Shown: one piece after another, positions 1-8,520 of the stretch
How positions within the stretch are numbered: position 1 is the first letter of the stretch
How the letters are laid out: each line of letters opens with the position of its first letter
Assembly (NCBI GenBank): GCA_964653235.1
Contig: CAZZCP010000007.1
Span: forward strand, 1-52,688
Origin: CAZZCP01 sp964653235
Lineage (GTDB): Bacteria > Bdellovibrionota > Bdellovibrionia > Bdellovibrionales > UBA840
DNA: 52,688 nt
Direction of reading: 5' to 3'
The notes under the pieces: model-generated
Database searches by the model: none
What the model was told of the DNA's origin: nothing
The model's input: only the letters and a program-made list of their open reading frames with translations
Made by a program: the position numbers and the translations under genes

Positions 1-361
1 TCTAATTACTCGAAAGGCCTATGGTGGAGCCTATGATGTTATGGCTTCAAAACATATTGGTTCAGATATCAACCTAGCCTATCCAAGTGCTGAAATTGCC
101 GTAATGGGAGCCGAAGGAGCGGTGAATATTATCTTCAGAAACGAAATCAAGAACGCAAAAGATGTAGACGCAGAGAGAAAGAAACTAACTGAAAATTATG
201 AGTCTCAGTTTAACAATCCATACCGTGCAGCAGAGCTTGGTTATATTGATGAAGTACTCAATCCGGTAAGCACTCGCAAACGTTTGATCGAATCCTTTGA
301 AATGTTGAAAAACAAAAGAGAAAAGAACCCTGCCAAGAAGCATGGCAATATTCCTCTATAG
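1..361 (+). CDS. acyl-CoA carboxylase carboxyltransferase (beta) subunit, C-terminal fragment
   Basis: The reading frame is open from base 2 and stops at 359-361, so only about 119 C-terminal residues are present and the start lies outside the window. The residues ITRKAYGGAYDVMASKHIG are typical of propionyl/methylmalonyl-type carboxyltransferase beta chains, as are the following Tyr-Pro-Ala-Glu-Ala-Val-like stretch and the closing ...GNIPL tail. The family transfers the carboxyl group from carboxybiotin to propionyl- or acetyl-CoA in the cytoplasm. Eight bases separate it from the biotin carboxylase gene, and the carrier protein follows, so the three genes form one operon encoding a complete enzyme. 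Substrate (propionyl- versus acetyl-CoA) cannot be decided from this fragment. Confidence 0.9.
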   Translation, partial: LITRKAYGGAYDVMASKHIGSDINLAYPSAEIAVMGAEGAVNIIFRNEIKNAKDVDAERKKLTENYESQFNNPYRAAELGYIDEVLNPVSTRKRLIESFEMLKNKREKNPAKKHGNIPL

Positions 362-369
362 GACAAGAT

Positions 370-1860
370 ATGTTTAAAAAAATATTGATAGCTAACAGAG
401 GTGAAATTGCGATTCGAGTGATTCGAGCTTGTCGCGAAATGGGTATTGAGAGCGTTGCCATTTACAGCGAGGCCGATCGTAATAGTTTGCATGTCTTACT
501 GGCAGACCACGCCTATCTTGTGGGTCCGGCACCAAGTGCCCAGTCTTATTTGAAAGTCGAGAATATTGTAAAAGCCATTCGCGAATCAGGTGCTGATGCA
601 GTTCATCCTGGCTATGGGTTTTTGAGTGAAAACTCTGAGTTTTGTAAATCTATTGAAGAATTAGGTGTTACTTTTATTGGCCCAAGTGTAAAGAACATTC
701 AAGAAATGGGCGATAAACTTTCTGCTCGAAAACTGATGCAAGAAGCAGGTGTTCCCATTGTACCTGGTAGTGATGGGGCGATCAAAAATGAAGAAGAATT
801 AAAAGAGGTTGCCGAAAAAGTTGGGTTTCCAATGCTAATCAAAGCTTCCGCAGGTGGCGGCGGAAAAGGCATGAGGCTCGTTACAGAAGCTTCTGAATTA
901 GAAAGTGCCTACAATCAGGCAAAATCAGAGGGAATGAAATTTTTTGCCAATGATGCTGTTTATGCCGAAAGGTTTGTGCAAAACCCAAAACATATTGAAA
1001 TACAAGTTTTTGGTGATCGCAAAGGCAATGTTGTGCACCTGTATGAAAGAGAATGTTCGATTCAAAGGCGTCATCAAAAAATCATTGAAGAGTCTCCGAG
1101 CCCAGCAGTTCCTCAAGAAGTTCGAGAGAAGATGGGTGAGATTTCTGTTAAGGCTGCAAAATCCATTGGCTATGTGGGAGCAGGTACTTTTGAATACATT
1201 TTCGATTCTGTAACCAAAGAGTTTTTCTTTATGGAGATGAATACTAGGCTGCAAGTGGAGCATCCAGTTACTGAAATGGTGACAGGAAAAGACTTGGTAA
1301 AAGAGCAGATTCGTGTAGCAGCTGGATTAAGCCTTCAATGGGATCAAGAAGATATCCAGCAAAAAGGTCATGCTATAGAGGCTCGTATTTGTGCCGAAGA
1401 TCCAGAAACCTATGCTCCTTCACCAGGTTTAATTCGAAGATGTAGAAATCCTCAGGGCCCTTTTATACGCATGGATTCTTATGTTTATCCGGGCTACAAA
1501 GTGCCCATTCATTATGATCCGATGGTTGCAAAACTAATTGCTTGGGGTGATTGCAGACGAGATGCTATTGATCGTTTGTCTCGTGCTTTAGATGAATTTG
1601 CCTTAACTGGAATTAAAACCAATATTGTACTTCATAAATCCGTTTTGCAAGAGCCCAAGTTTAAAGAGGGCAGTTATACGACTCAGTCTTTGGAAAAAGA
1701 GTTTGTGAAAAAAGCTGATTTGTTTCGCTTTGTAGATGATCGAGTCTTTTTAATTAGTCTTGCTATACAGGCCTATAAAAATTTAGAAAAAAAATCCACG
1801 CACAGTCTTCATATTCGAAGCAGATGGAAAGACACTTCAAGAAAAGAAGGACTTCGCTAA
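370..1860 (+). CDS. acyl-CoA carboxylase biotin carboxylase subunit (AccC/PccA N-terminal type)
   Basis: The 496-residue protein begins MFKKILIANRGEIAIRVIRA, the hallmark of biotin carboxylases. It carries the glycine-rich ATP-grasp loop KASAGGGGKGMR at about residues 157-168, the ERDCSIQRRHQK-like segment (ERECSIQRRHQK) and the MEMNTRLQVEHPVTE catalytic motif. It carboxylates biotin on the carrier protein with ATP and bicarbonate. It is about 45 residues longer than E. coli AccC. The extra C-terminal part resembles the start of the linker found in one-chain propionyl-CoA carboxylase alpha subunits, which continues in the next gene. Its stop codon overlaps the next start (TAATG), implying translational coupling. 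Confidence 0.95.
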   Translation: MFKKILIANRGEIAIRVIRACREMGIESVAIYSEADRNSLHVLLADHAYLVGPAPSAQSYLKVENIVKAIRESGADAVHPGYGFLSENSEFCKSIEELGVTFIGPSVKNIQEMGDKLSARKLMQEAGVPIVPGSDGAIKNEEELKEVAEKVGFPMLIKASAGGGGKGMRLVTEASELESAYNQAKSEGMKFFANDAVYAERFVQNPKHIEIQVFGDRKGNVVHLYERECSIQRRHQKIIEESPSPAVPQEVREKMGEISVKAAKSIGYVGAGTFEYIFDSVTKEFFFMEMNTRLQVEHPVTEMVTGKDLVKEQIRVAAGLSLQWDQEDIQQKGHAIEARICAEDPETYAPSPGLIRRCRNPQGPFIRMDSYVYPGYKVPIHYDPMVAKLIAWGDCRRDAIDRLSRALDEFALTGIKTNIVLHKSVLQEPKFKEGSYTTQSLEKEFVKKADLFRFVDDRVFLISLAIQAYKNLEKKSTHSLHIRSRWKDTSRKEGLR

Positions 1861-2384
1861 TGTATTTTGAGGCAGAACTTAAAGGCAAAAAATATAAAAT
1901 CGATGTATTGGAAGAAGAAAATAATTGGCGTATTCATTTAAGAGACGAATCTGGTCTCGATGAAGTTCATTGTATTTCAAAAGAGAATTATATGGAACTA
2001 GATGGTGCCATTAGCCTTCTGTTTGAAGGTTCGTCCTATATGGTAGATACGGTGGGAGATGGTATCAACTACACTGTCTACACTCGCGGCTCTTACAGAG
2101 AAATTCCAATTTACAATGATGAAATGTTGCTTCACGAGAGTCTGCGGGGTGGAGGTGCTGCTGGATCTGAAGCCTCTTTGAATGCTGGTATGCCAGGTAA
2201 GATTGTTAAAGTACATGTCAAAGCAGGCCAAAAACTGCAAGCAAAACAGCCTATTTTGGTCATGGAAGCGATGAAAATGGAAAATGAGTTGCGCGCCTCT
2301 GGAGAAGTAGAAGTCGATCAGGTACTGGTAAAAGAAGGCGATTCAGTCGAGGCTGGCTCCACTCTTGTCACTTTCAAATCCTGA
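1860..2384 (+). CDS. biotin carboxyl carrier protein of acyl-CoA carboxylase
   Basis: This 174-residue protein has a C-terminal biotinyl domain with the biotinylation motif VMEAMKMEN; the lysine between the two Met residues is the biotin acceptor. The preceding about 95 residues are strand-rich and resemble the distal part of the BT linker domain of propionyl-CoA carboxylase alpha chains, separated from the biotinyl domain by a Gly/Ala-rich hinge (GGGAAGSEAS). I chose the ATG at 1860, which forms TAATG with the biotin carboxylase stop, over an in-frame ATG at 1824 that lies inside that gene. Together with the previous gene it corresponds to a split alpha subunit. The 3' end overlaps the convergent tatC by 42 bp. 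Confidence 0.9.
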   Translation: MYFEAELKGKKYKIDVLEEENNWRIHLRDESGLDEVHCISKENYMELDGAISLLFEGSSYMVDTVGDGINYTVYTRGSYREIPIYNDEMLLHESLRGGGAAGSEASLNAGMPGKIVKVHVKAGQKLQAKQPILVMEAMKMENELRASGEVEVDQVLVKEGDSVEAGSTLVTFKS

Positions 2385-3104
2385 TGTATTATTTTTGCCC
2401 ACACCAGCAACTAATAAAATCGAAATTTCATAAAGAAGTGTTAAAGGTAGCATCATCATAATCATGCTCGCAACATCGGGCGGGGAAGCGACTGCGGCTA
2501 AAAAAGACAATCCAACAATTGCATATCTTCTTTTTGATCGTAAAAAATTGGCATCTATTAGGCCCAGCTTTCCTAAAATTGTTAGTACCAAAGGCAACTC
2601 AAACATGAGCCCTACAACGAGTGTAGTGAGAAAGAGAAACGAGAAATAGCGATCTATGGTAATCATTGCTTCAGCGCTACCCCCACCAAAAGTCAAAAGA
2701 AATTTAAAAGCTAGTGGATAGATAATGTAATATACGAAGCAGACACCAGTAAAAAATAAAAGGCTACCAAAGAAAATAAATAATAAAGCGTAGATGCGTT
2801 CATTTTTATACAAACCAGGAGATACAAAGAGCCAGATTTGGTAGACCCAGAAAGGTGCAGATATTATAATCCCTGAAAGAAGTGATATCTTCATGTGGGC
2901 TACAAAAACATCATAGACTCCTAAAAATTTAAGGCTGCCATTAATATAGGGAGCTATTGGTTGTTTTGCGAATTCAACAATTTGATCGGAGAAATAAAAA
3001 GAAACTCCAAAACCAATGGCAATAAAAATCATCGAATAAAAGAGTCTTTGACGGAGCTCTGTTAGGTGCTCCGTTAGGCTTTGTTCAGCTTGAGGGTTTG
3101 TCAT
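2343..3104 (-). CDS. tatC: Sec-independent protein translocase TatC
   Basis: The 253-residue polytopic membrane protein starts with the conserved SLTEHLTELRQRLF cytoplasmic segment that helps bind twin-arginine signal peptides. Six hydrophobic segments follow, with the conserved FVSPGLYKNE stretch after the second. TatC is the signal-peptide receptor of the twin-arginine translocase, which exports folded proteins. It overlaps the upstream tatB-like gene by 20 bp, so the pair is probably translationally coupled. Its 3' end runs 42 bp into the oppositely transcribed biotin carrier gene; both proteins have plausible C-termini, so the overlap looks real rather than a frameshift. Confidence 0.96.
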   Translation of the reverse strand: MTNPQAEQSLTEHLTELRQRLFYSMIFIAIGFGVSFYFSDQIVEFAKQPIAPYINGSLKFLGVYDVFVAHMKISLLSGIIISAPFWVYQIWLFVSPGLYKNERIYALLFIFFGSLLFFTGVCFVYYIIYPLAFKFLLTFGGGSAEAMITIDRYFSFLFLTTLVVGLMFELPLVLTILGKLGLIDANFLRSKRRYAIVGLSFLAAVASPPDVASMIMMMLPLTLLYEISILLVAGVGKNNTSGFESDKSGASLD

Positions 3105-3336
3105 TCTTTTTGTCTACTGAATCTATTTGATTAAACTCTTGCTTGATTTCATCCATAGTTGATGAAGTGTTTTTACTGGCTTGGTTGACTTCATTGCCAA
3201 GATCAGAGACCACCTTTCTCATTTCTCCAACGAAGCGACCAATCGTTTTTGCCATCCCAGGCAACTGCTTTGGACCAATTACCATTAAAGCAATCACAAA
3301 CAGGAGGATCATTTCGGAGAAACCTAAATTGAACAT
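3085..3336 (-). CDS. twin-arginine translocase subunit TatA/TatB
   Basis: An 83-residue protein with the family architecture: a short hydrophobic N-terminal helix (MFNLGFSEMILLFVIALMVI), the GPKQLP hinge, an amphipathic helix (AKTIGRFVGEMRKVV) and a charged flexible tail. The MFNLGFSE start with an acidic residue at position 8 favours TatB, but in lineages with one gene it may serve as TatA as well. It lies immediately upstream of and overlaps tatC. No Shine-Dalgarno sequence precedes the ATG; instead a candidate -10 box ends six bases upstream (see promoter at 3337-3371). Confidence 0.92.
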   Translation of the reverse strand: MFNLGFSEMILLFVIALMVIGPKQLPGMAKTIGRFVGEMRKVVSDLGNEVNQASKNTSSTMDEIKQEFNQIDSVDKKNDKPSS

Positions 3337-3371
3337 ATTGAGAATGTAATCGAAAGAAGGATAGGGGTAAA
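3337..3371 (-). promoter_or_regulatory. candidate sigma70-type promoter of tatBC giving a leaderless mRNA
   Basis: On the minus strand, TTTACC (3371-3366, 4/6 to consensus) is followed by a 17-nt spacer and TACATT (3348-3343, 4/6). The -10 box ends six bases before the tatB ATG, so transcription should start at or next to the A of the start codon. There is no Shine-Dalgarno element between them. The individual boxes are weak; the geometry, shared with bamD and rng, is what supports the call. Confidence 0.4.
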
Positions 3372-3375
3372 CGAA

Positions 3376-4056
3376 TTATTGTGCTTTTTTCTCTTCTTCA
3401 TCAATCAGAGAAAAGCCATGCTTGATAAGCTTTTCTTTAGCTAAATTGGAGCCGGTTATCTGATAGGTTTCATAGAGCCTTAGCAGGTCTTCATTGCTAT
3501 TTAAGCTGTTTTGAGAGACCCAAGTAATGACATCCACAAAATCTATAAAATTTTCAGCAAATTCACCATAAAGTTCTTGGTAAAGGTGGTTATCGATACT
3601 ATAAGCTAGATTTGCAAAAGCAGTGCCTCCCATATCTATATAATAGTCAATATCAATAACTTTCTTCTTTAATGAACTTGCAAAAAAACCAGAAATGTAA
3701 AGCGAGGTATCACCGAGGCGCTTTAGCAAATCATTTTTTATGTGGCTCTCTTCGGCATTTATAGCCTTTAAATACATTTCAGCAAGCGTACTTTGACGAC
3801 GTTTACCAGAGTCATCTTGTTCAGAAAATAAGTTATCAGCATTCATATAAAACAAAAGTAACTCAGAGAGGTATTTTACTGCCAAAGGATTTGTATCCAT
3901 ATCTCTTTGAGATATCGCTTCTGATACTAGATCATAAAAAAACTCTGTGGGGCTTACAAAAATGTCTTTCATAGCCATATTTACAATATCACTTTCTTTA
4001 GTAATTATCGGAATATAGGCTCTGAAACTAGACAGTGAATCAAAAAATTGACTCAA
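3376..4056 (-). CDS. conserved protein of unknown function
   Basis: A 226-residue soluble, mostly helical protein without signal peptide or membrane segment. The phrases GDTSLYISGFFASSLKKKVID and DYYIDMGGTAFANLA look strongly constrained. From memory they belong to an uncharacterised family found in delta-type bacteria such as myxobacteria and Geobacter; I cannot verify this here. The start used is TTG at 4056 (MSQFFDSL); no ATG lies upstream in frame, and the first internal ATG is 26 codons in. There is no Shine-Dalgarno sequence, but a TACATT hexamer lies at 4075-4070, 13 bases upstream. It sits 39 bp upstream of tatB on the same strand. No function can be assigned. Confidence 0.75.
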   Translation of the reverse strand: MSQFFDSLSSFRAYIPIITKESDIVNMAMKDIFVSPTEFFYDLVSEAISQRDMDTNPLAVKYLSELLLFYMNADNLFSEQDDSGKRRQSTLAEMYLKAINAEESHIKNDLLKRLGDTSLYISGFFASSLKKKVIDIDYYIDMGGTAFANLAYSIDNHLYQELYGEFAENFIDFVDVITWVSQNSLNSNEDLLRLYETYQITGSNLAKEKLIKHGFSLIDEEEKKAQ

Positions 4057-4112
4057 AAAGAGATGAAAAAATGTAGAAAAGAAAAACTACTAATTTAAAC
4101 CATAAGAAATAC

Positions 4113-6704
4113 TTAGAGTGAGTCTCTTCCGCTAAAGCAAATCACAGGTTTTTGCTCAAAAATCTCTTTTGCAACGGCCATAATATCTTGGCTACTCACT
4201 CTATGAATTTCAGACTTGAAAGCCTGAGTTTCTTTAAGTTCAACAGAGTAGAGTCTTTCAAATAAGTAGTGACTTGCGATGGATGAGTTTTTTTGTAAAG
4301 AGATATCATGTTTACCGCAAATATATTGAATGGCTCGATCAAGCTCTTTTGAATCTACTTTTTGAACGCACAGCTTTTGAAATTCATCCAAAAGCATTTT
4401 TAGAGCTTTTGGAGCTTTCTCTTCTTTACAAGCTATATAAGCTCCAAAATAACCCGTATCCACTCCCTCCATGTGAATAGGAGAAACACTATAAGCCAAA
4501 GACTCTTTATCTCTTAGCTCAAGAAACAGCCTTCCACTTTGTCCAGAGAGAATGGCATGTATCACTTGCAAAACATATCTCTTCTTTTCGGTAAAAGTGT
4601 ATCCTTGGTAGCCGATAAACAAATGACTTTGTTCTTTTTCAGATGAGATGTGCAACCGTCTTTCTTTGTGAATTCTCTCAACAGGGTAAATCGAGTCAAC
4701 AAATGCATTGTTGTTTACAAAGTTCATCTCACTTTCAAGTTGCAATAAAACTTGATCATAATCAAAATTTCCACAGATAGAAAACTTAATTTGTTTAGGA
4801 TTCATTAAATAATACAAGTGACGAATCATTTCTTCGAGCTGTATTGCTCTAAGACTTTGTTCTTTTCCTTCTATGTCAAAACTATATTTGTGCCTATGAA
4901 AAAGAGATTCCATCATGGCTTGAGAGGCAAGGTAAGCGGGATAGTCTTTTCTTTCTGAAAAACTATCTAAAATTTTTTCTTTTTCACGAATAAAAACACG
5001 AGGCCGAATCAGTGGGCGGTTGAGGATATCAAAATAATATTTTAGAGACTCATCTAGTTTTGAGGAAAGTGCATTCATTTTAAGACCCAAGCTATTTCTT
5101 CCGCTAAAAGAAAAGACATAAGCAGCCTTGGCCTCAAGTTTTTGTTTCAATTCGAGTTCATTTAAATTTTCAGTTCCAGATACCCAAGTATTACTTAATA
5201 AATTTGTAATACCCATTTTTTCGGTAGTTTCTGAACGACTTCCACCCAGACAAGCAAATTGAATGCTACATACTGGGACATCTCCGTCTCTTAGTAAGAG
5301 TACTTCTATGCCATTGTTTAAAAAAAAGGATTCAATCTTCTGAGATGTTAATTTTGGTTTTTTCCAGTTTTTGTAGGTATACTTCTCCTTTATTTTGGGT
5401 CGTTTGGTTTTCGCTTCATCATAAACTTTTTTATATTTTTTTAAAAAAGAATAGGCATTATTTTGCATTGTTTTTTTATCTATATTTCCGAGAAAAGCAA
5501 AATTGGTTTTCTCAGGTTTAAGGTATTGAAGTGCAACCCTACGAACTTCACTAACACTGACTTTACGAATTCGTTTTAAGTAATCTTTGTAAAACTCAGG
5601 ATCTTCAAAATAAAACTCGCCCTCTCCAATTCGACTTGCCATGCCGTCTACGCTTTCAAGTGAAAAATATTCAGAGCTCTCTATATTCGTCACAGCAAGT
5701 TGCATCTCTTTTTGAGTCGGGTATCGGCTAAGAAAGTCTTTGAGACATTCAAGGAGTATGGATTCAGCAGATTTTAAATGTTTAGAATTGAGGCTCGCTA
5801 TAATTGCAAAAAAGCCGTGATACTTCGGAGTGAAATGGCTTGCGTAAATACTATTCACTTTAGAAGATTTTAACCTTAAATTCTGATATAAAATCGAACT
5901 CTCTCCTTGGCCTAAAATATGTGAAAGTAAATCCAAAGCGGCTAAATCTTTTTGATAAATGCTTATACTTGGCCAAGCAAGGTGCAACCTTGATTCGATA
6001 AAATTAGTTTTTTGAATTTTAACACGAGTTCTATTTTGAACTGGTTCGTGCATAATTCTCATTTTCTTTTTATTGGTTCTGGGATATTTTAGGTAAACAG
6101 CTAGATGCTTTTTGAGTTCTTTAAAATCAAAATTTCCAGTCACCAATAGAAACATATTTTCTGGACCATAAAAAGATTTGAAGTAATCTATTATTTCAGC
6201 TCTTGAGATTTTCTCGATGACCTCACCCGTACCAATAACAGGTCTTTTGTATGGATGGCTTTTGTACACACATTCAAAAAGATTGCGAGAGGCTTGCCGG
6301 GCAGGATTGTCTTGGTTTCTTCGGATCTCTTCTAGTACAACTTCTCTTTCGCGATCTATTTCTACAGGGTCAAAAAGGGGCTCAAACAACATTTCGCTTA
6401 AAATTTGAATCGCTTTTTCAATATGATCTTTTGAAATAGTAATATAAAAAACAGTCTGTTCAAAACTGGTGTAAGCATTGATTTGTCCACCAGCAGCTTC
6501 AACTTGTGCCGCAATTTGACCAAGTGAAAAGGATTTTGTTCCTTTGAAAAGCAAATGCTCAATAAAATGTGAAACACCAATCTGCATTGAGTCTTCATAA
6601 ATACTACCCGTACGTACCCAAAATTGAACGGATACCACCGGGGAGCGTAAACTTTGCTTAGTGATCACTTTTAAAGAATTTTCAAGTTGAAATTTACGCA
6701 GCAT
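4113..6704 (-). CDS. M16 family zinc metallopeptidase, tandem (active plus inactive) domains
   Basis: An 863-residue protein with two M16 repeats. The N-terminal half contains the inverted zinc motif HFIEH (residues 46-50) and the downstream ligand region EREVVLEEI (Glu at about 126), the HxxEH-x(~75)-E arrangement of pitrilysin-type enzymes. The C-terminal half (from about residue 455) repeats the fold but has lost the zinc motif (ACLGGSRSETTEKMGITNL in place of HxxEH), as usual for the structural domain. No signal peptide is visible, so it may be cytoplasmic; secreted homologues normally carry one. It probably degrades peptides. The divergent hemW start is 15 bp away, so each promoter must lie within the other gene. 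Confidence 0.9.
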   Translation of the reverse strand: MLRKFQLENSLKVITKQSLRSPVVSVQFWVRTGSIYEDSMQIGVSHFIEHLLFKGTKSFSLGQIAAQVEAAGGQINAYTSFEQTVFYITISKDHIEKAIQILSEMLFEPLFDPVEIDREREVVLEEIRRNQDNPARQASRNLFECVYKSHPYKRPVIGTGEVIEKISRAEIIDYFKSFYGPENMFLLVTGNFDFKELKKHLAVYLKYPRTNKKKMRIMHEPVQNRTRVKIQKTNFIESRLHLAWPSISIYQKDLAALDLLSHILGQGESSILYQNLRLKSSKVNSIYASHFTPKYHGFFAIIASLNSKHLKSAESILLECLKDFLSRYPTQKEMQLAVTNIESSEYFSLESVDGMASRIGEGEFYFEDPEFYKDYLKRIRKVSVSEVRRVALQYLKPEKTNFAFLGNIDKKTMQNNAYSFLKKYKKVYDEAKTKRPKIKEKYTYKNWKKPKLTSQKIESFFLNNGIEVLLLRDGDVPVCSIQFACLGGSRSETTEKMGITNLLSNTWVSGTENLNELELKQKLEAKAAYVFSFSGRNSLGLKMNALSSKLDESLKYYFDILNRPLIRPRVFIREKEKILDSFSERKDYPAYLASQAMMESLFHRHKYSFDIEGKEQSLRAIQLEEMIRHLYYLMNPKQIKFSICGNFDYDQVLLQLESEMNFVNNNAFVDSIYPVERIHKERRLHISSEKEQSHLFIGYQGYTFTEKKRYVLQVIHAILSGQSGRLFLELRDKESLAYSVSPIHMEGVDTGYFGAYIACKEEKAPKALKMLLDEFQKLCVQKVDSKELDRAIQYICGKHDISLQKNSSIASHYLFERLYSVELKETQAFKSEIHRVSSQDIMAVAKEIFEQKPVICFSGRDSL

Positions 6705-6719
6705 CTTTTATTACTTGTT
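6687..6719 (+). promoter_or_regulatory. candidate promoter of hemW, leaderless geometry
   Basis: TTGAAA (6687-6692, 5/6 to the -35 consensus), a 16-nt spacer and TATTAC (6709-6714, 4/6) precede the ATG at 6720 by five bases. No Shine-Dalgarno sequence is present. The promoter lies inside the start of the divergent M16 peptidase gene, which is expected given the 15-bp gap between the two start codons. Confidence 0.4.
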
Positions 6720-7907
6720 ATGGCCTTTGGCATCTATGTTCATTTTCCTTATTGCAAACAAATATGTCCCTATTGTGACTTTGCAACGCTTAAATATAAG
6801 TCTAACTCAGATCTTAAAGACTATACAGAGATTCTTTGTTTGGAACTGCAAAAGAAGATCCATCGTATCGAACCAAGATATTTAGACACGATTTATTTTG
6901 GGGGAGGAACTCCAAGTTTAATGCCTGTCGAAGATTTACAAATTTTTTTAGATTTATTGCAAAAAAATTCATGGTACTGGGATGAAAACACAGAGTTTAG
7001 TATTGAAATTAATCCTGGTACTTTTGATCAAAAAAAACTGCTTGAATGGAAGAGCTTAGGAATTAACCGATTTAGCTTAGGAGTGCAAAGCTTCTTTGAT
7101 GATCATTTAAAAAAACTAGGTCGAGAACATTCTGCTAAACAAACAAAAGAAGATATCGAACTCTTGCAAGGAGAGAATTTCAACCTTGATCTGCTTTACA
7201 GCCTTCCCAACCAAAATTTGAAAAATTTTATAGATGATTTGGATCTATTGCTATCTTTTAAACCAAGTCATTTTAGCAGTTATTCACTGACTCTTTCACC
7301 GCAACATTATTTGCAAAAAGGCAGAGCTGCAGAAGAGGAGCAAATTCAAATGTTTCAAATATTAAGAGAGAAGTTAAGGCAAAATAATTATATTAACTAC
7401 GAGATATCTAACTCAGCTAAAAAGAACTCTCTTTGCAGGCACAATCTAAATGCTTGGCAAGGTGAAGAATATTGGGCATTTGGCATGAGTGCTCACTCGT
7501 ATTTAAAAAATGAAAATTGGGGAATTCGATTTTGGAATCCAAGATCTTATACTGAATACAAGAAACAAGTTCTTTCGTTGAAAAAATCAGATTGCTTTCT
7601 TTCTTCTTTACCTCGCAATCAAATAGAAATCTTGCAAAAATGGGAAGCTCTTACAGACTTTTGCCATACCTCACTTCGTTTACAGTCGGGAATTGATTTG
7701 CAAAAAGCAGAAACAATCTATGGAAAAGAGATTGTGGATATCTTAGTGGAACGTGCTGAAAACCCCATGATAAGTCATCTTCTTAGGCAAAATGCTCAGT
7801 CGATCTGTTTAAATAACGAAGGTATTTTATTGAGCAACTTGGTATTTGAGAGATTTTTATTTACCAGAGAGGATGCAGCGCAGCACAGCTTCTTAAGGGG
7901 CCATTGA
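6720..7907 (+). CDS. hemW: HemW-like radical SAM protein (heme chaperone)
   Basis: A 395-residue radical SAM protein. The start MAFGIYVHFPYCKQICPYCDF contains C12-x3-C16-x2-C19 for the 4Fe-4S cluster, followed by YFGGGTPSLM and the LDLLYSLPNQ segment. The later part carries CRHNLNAWQGEEYWAFGMSAHSYL, typical of HemW rather than of coproporphyrinogen oxidase HemN, which is longer. HemW is thought to bind heme and deliver it to membrane proteins. An upstream in-frame ATG at 6687 would add 11 residues and overlap the M16 start; 6720 gives the family's normal N-terminus. It lies 53 bp upstream of grpE. Confidence 0.9.
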   Translation: MAFGIYVHFPYCKQICPYCDFATLKYKSNSDLKDYTEILCLELQKKIHRIEPRYLDTIYFGGGTPSLMPVEDLQIFLDLLQKNSWYWDENTEFSIEINPGTFDQKKLLEWKSLGINRFSLGVQSFFDDHLKKLGREHSAKQTKEDIELLQGENFNLDLLYSLPNQNLKNFIDDLDLLLSFKPSHFSSYSLTLSPQHYLQKGRAAEEEQIQMFQILREKLRQNNYINYEISNSAKKNSLCRHNLNAWQGEEYWAFGMSAHSYLKNENWGIRFWNPRSYTEYKKQVLSLKKSDCFLSSLPRNQIEILQKWEALTDFCHTSLRLQSGIDLQKAETIYGKEIVDILVERAENPMISHLLRQNAQSICLNNEGILLSNLVFERFLFTREDAAQHSFLRGH

Positions 7908-7933
7908 CAATTTTTTTAGAATACACAGATTAA
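7904..7933 (+). promoter_or_regulatory. candidate promoter of grpE-dnaJ
   Basis: A perfect TTGACA (7904-7909) overlaps the hemW stop codon. The -10 is unclear: GATTAA lies 18 nt downstream and is a poor match. There is no CIRCE-type inverted repeat and no obvious sigma32 element between hemW and grpE, so the heat-shock control of this operon is not evident from the DNA. Confidence 0.25.
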
Positions 7934-7960
7934 GTTTTTAAAGACAAATAGGAGTAGTTA

Positions 7961-8512
7961 GTGAGTGAAGATCAAAAGCCTATTATAGATGATGAGAAGC
8001 CTGTACAAAATGAGCAAGAGGATGCAGAAGCAAAGTCAGAGGAACAAGAAGAAGCAGTTCTTGATGAGAACCTGAATCCTTTAAAAGAAGAGCTAGATAA
8101 AGTTAAAAATGACTACCACTATCTTCGTGCTGAGTTTGACAATTATAGAAGGCAAGCGATCAAAGAAAGATCTCAAGCCTTAAAGTACGGCGCAGAGCCG
8201 ATTTTAAGAGATCTTTTACCCTTGCTTGATAACTTTGACATGGCTCTTCAAACTGAGATGACTCCAGAGAATATAAAGAATTTCCATACAGGGATTCAGA
8301 TGATTGAAAAGCAATTTAGAAGTACCATCGAACAGCATGGAGTGGAGTCTATTGAAGCCAATGGCAGTGATTTTAATCCTGAGCTATTTGAAGCATTAGG
8401 AGCAGAGGAAAGTTCTGAACTCGAAAGCGGGAAAATTCTGAAAACGCTTCGAAAAGCTTATAAGCTTCATGATAAAGTCATTCGCCCAGGACAAGTCATT
8501 GTTGTAAAATAG
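7961..8512 (+). CDS. grpE: GrpE nucleotide exchange factor
   Basis: A 183-residue protein with an acidic, disordered N-terminus (to about residue 45), a long coiled-coil region (LDKVKNDYHYLRAEFDNYRRQAIKE) and the C-terminal beta domain ending in IRPGQVIVVK. GrpE releases ADP from DnaK in the chaperone cycle. The start is GTG at 7961, with AGGAG nine bases upstream. dnaJ follows after 8 bp. Neither hrcA nor dnaK is in the window, so the classical hrcA-grpE-dnaK-dnaJ order is broken here. Confidence 0.96.
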   Translation: MSEDQKPIIDDEKPVQNEQEDAEAKSEEQEEAVLDENLNPLKEELDKVKNDYHYLRAEFDNYRRQAIKERSQALKYGAEPILRDLLPLLDNFDMALQTEMTPENIKNFHTGIQMIEKQFRSTIEQHGVESIEANGSDFNPELFEALGAEESSELESGKILKTLRKAYKLHDKVIRPGQVIVVK

Positions 8513-8520
8513 GAGTATTT

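Noticed and set aside
925..1263. 112-codon minus-strand ORF inside the biotin carboxylase gene
   Set aside because: It is antisense to conserved catalytic motifs and has no recognisable features; a shadow frame.
2343..2384. Possible frameshift, because the biotin carrier and tatC overlap by 42 bp
   Set aside because: Both C-termini look natural: the carrier ends right after its biotinyl domain and TatC ends with a charged tail. Similar convergent overlaps occur elsewhere in the window.
4113..6704. M16 protein as a broken fusion of two genes
   Set aside because: One active plus one degenerate M16 domain in a single chain is a normal architecture for the family.
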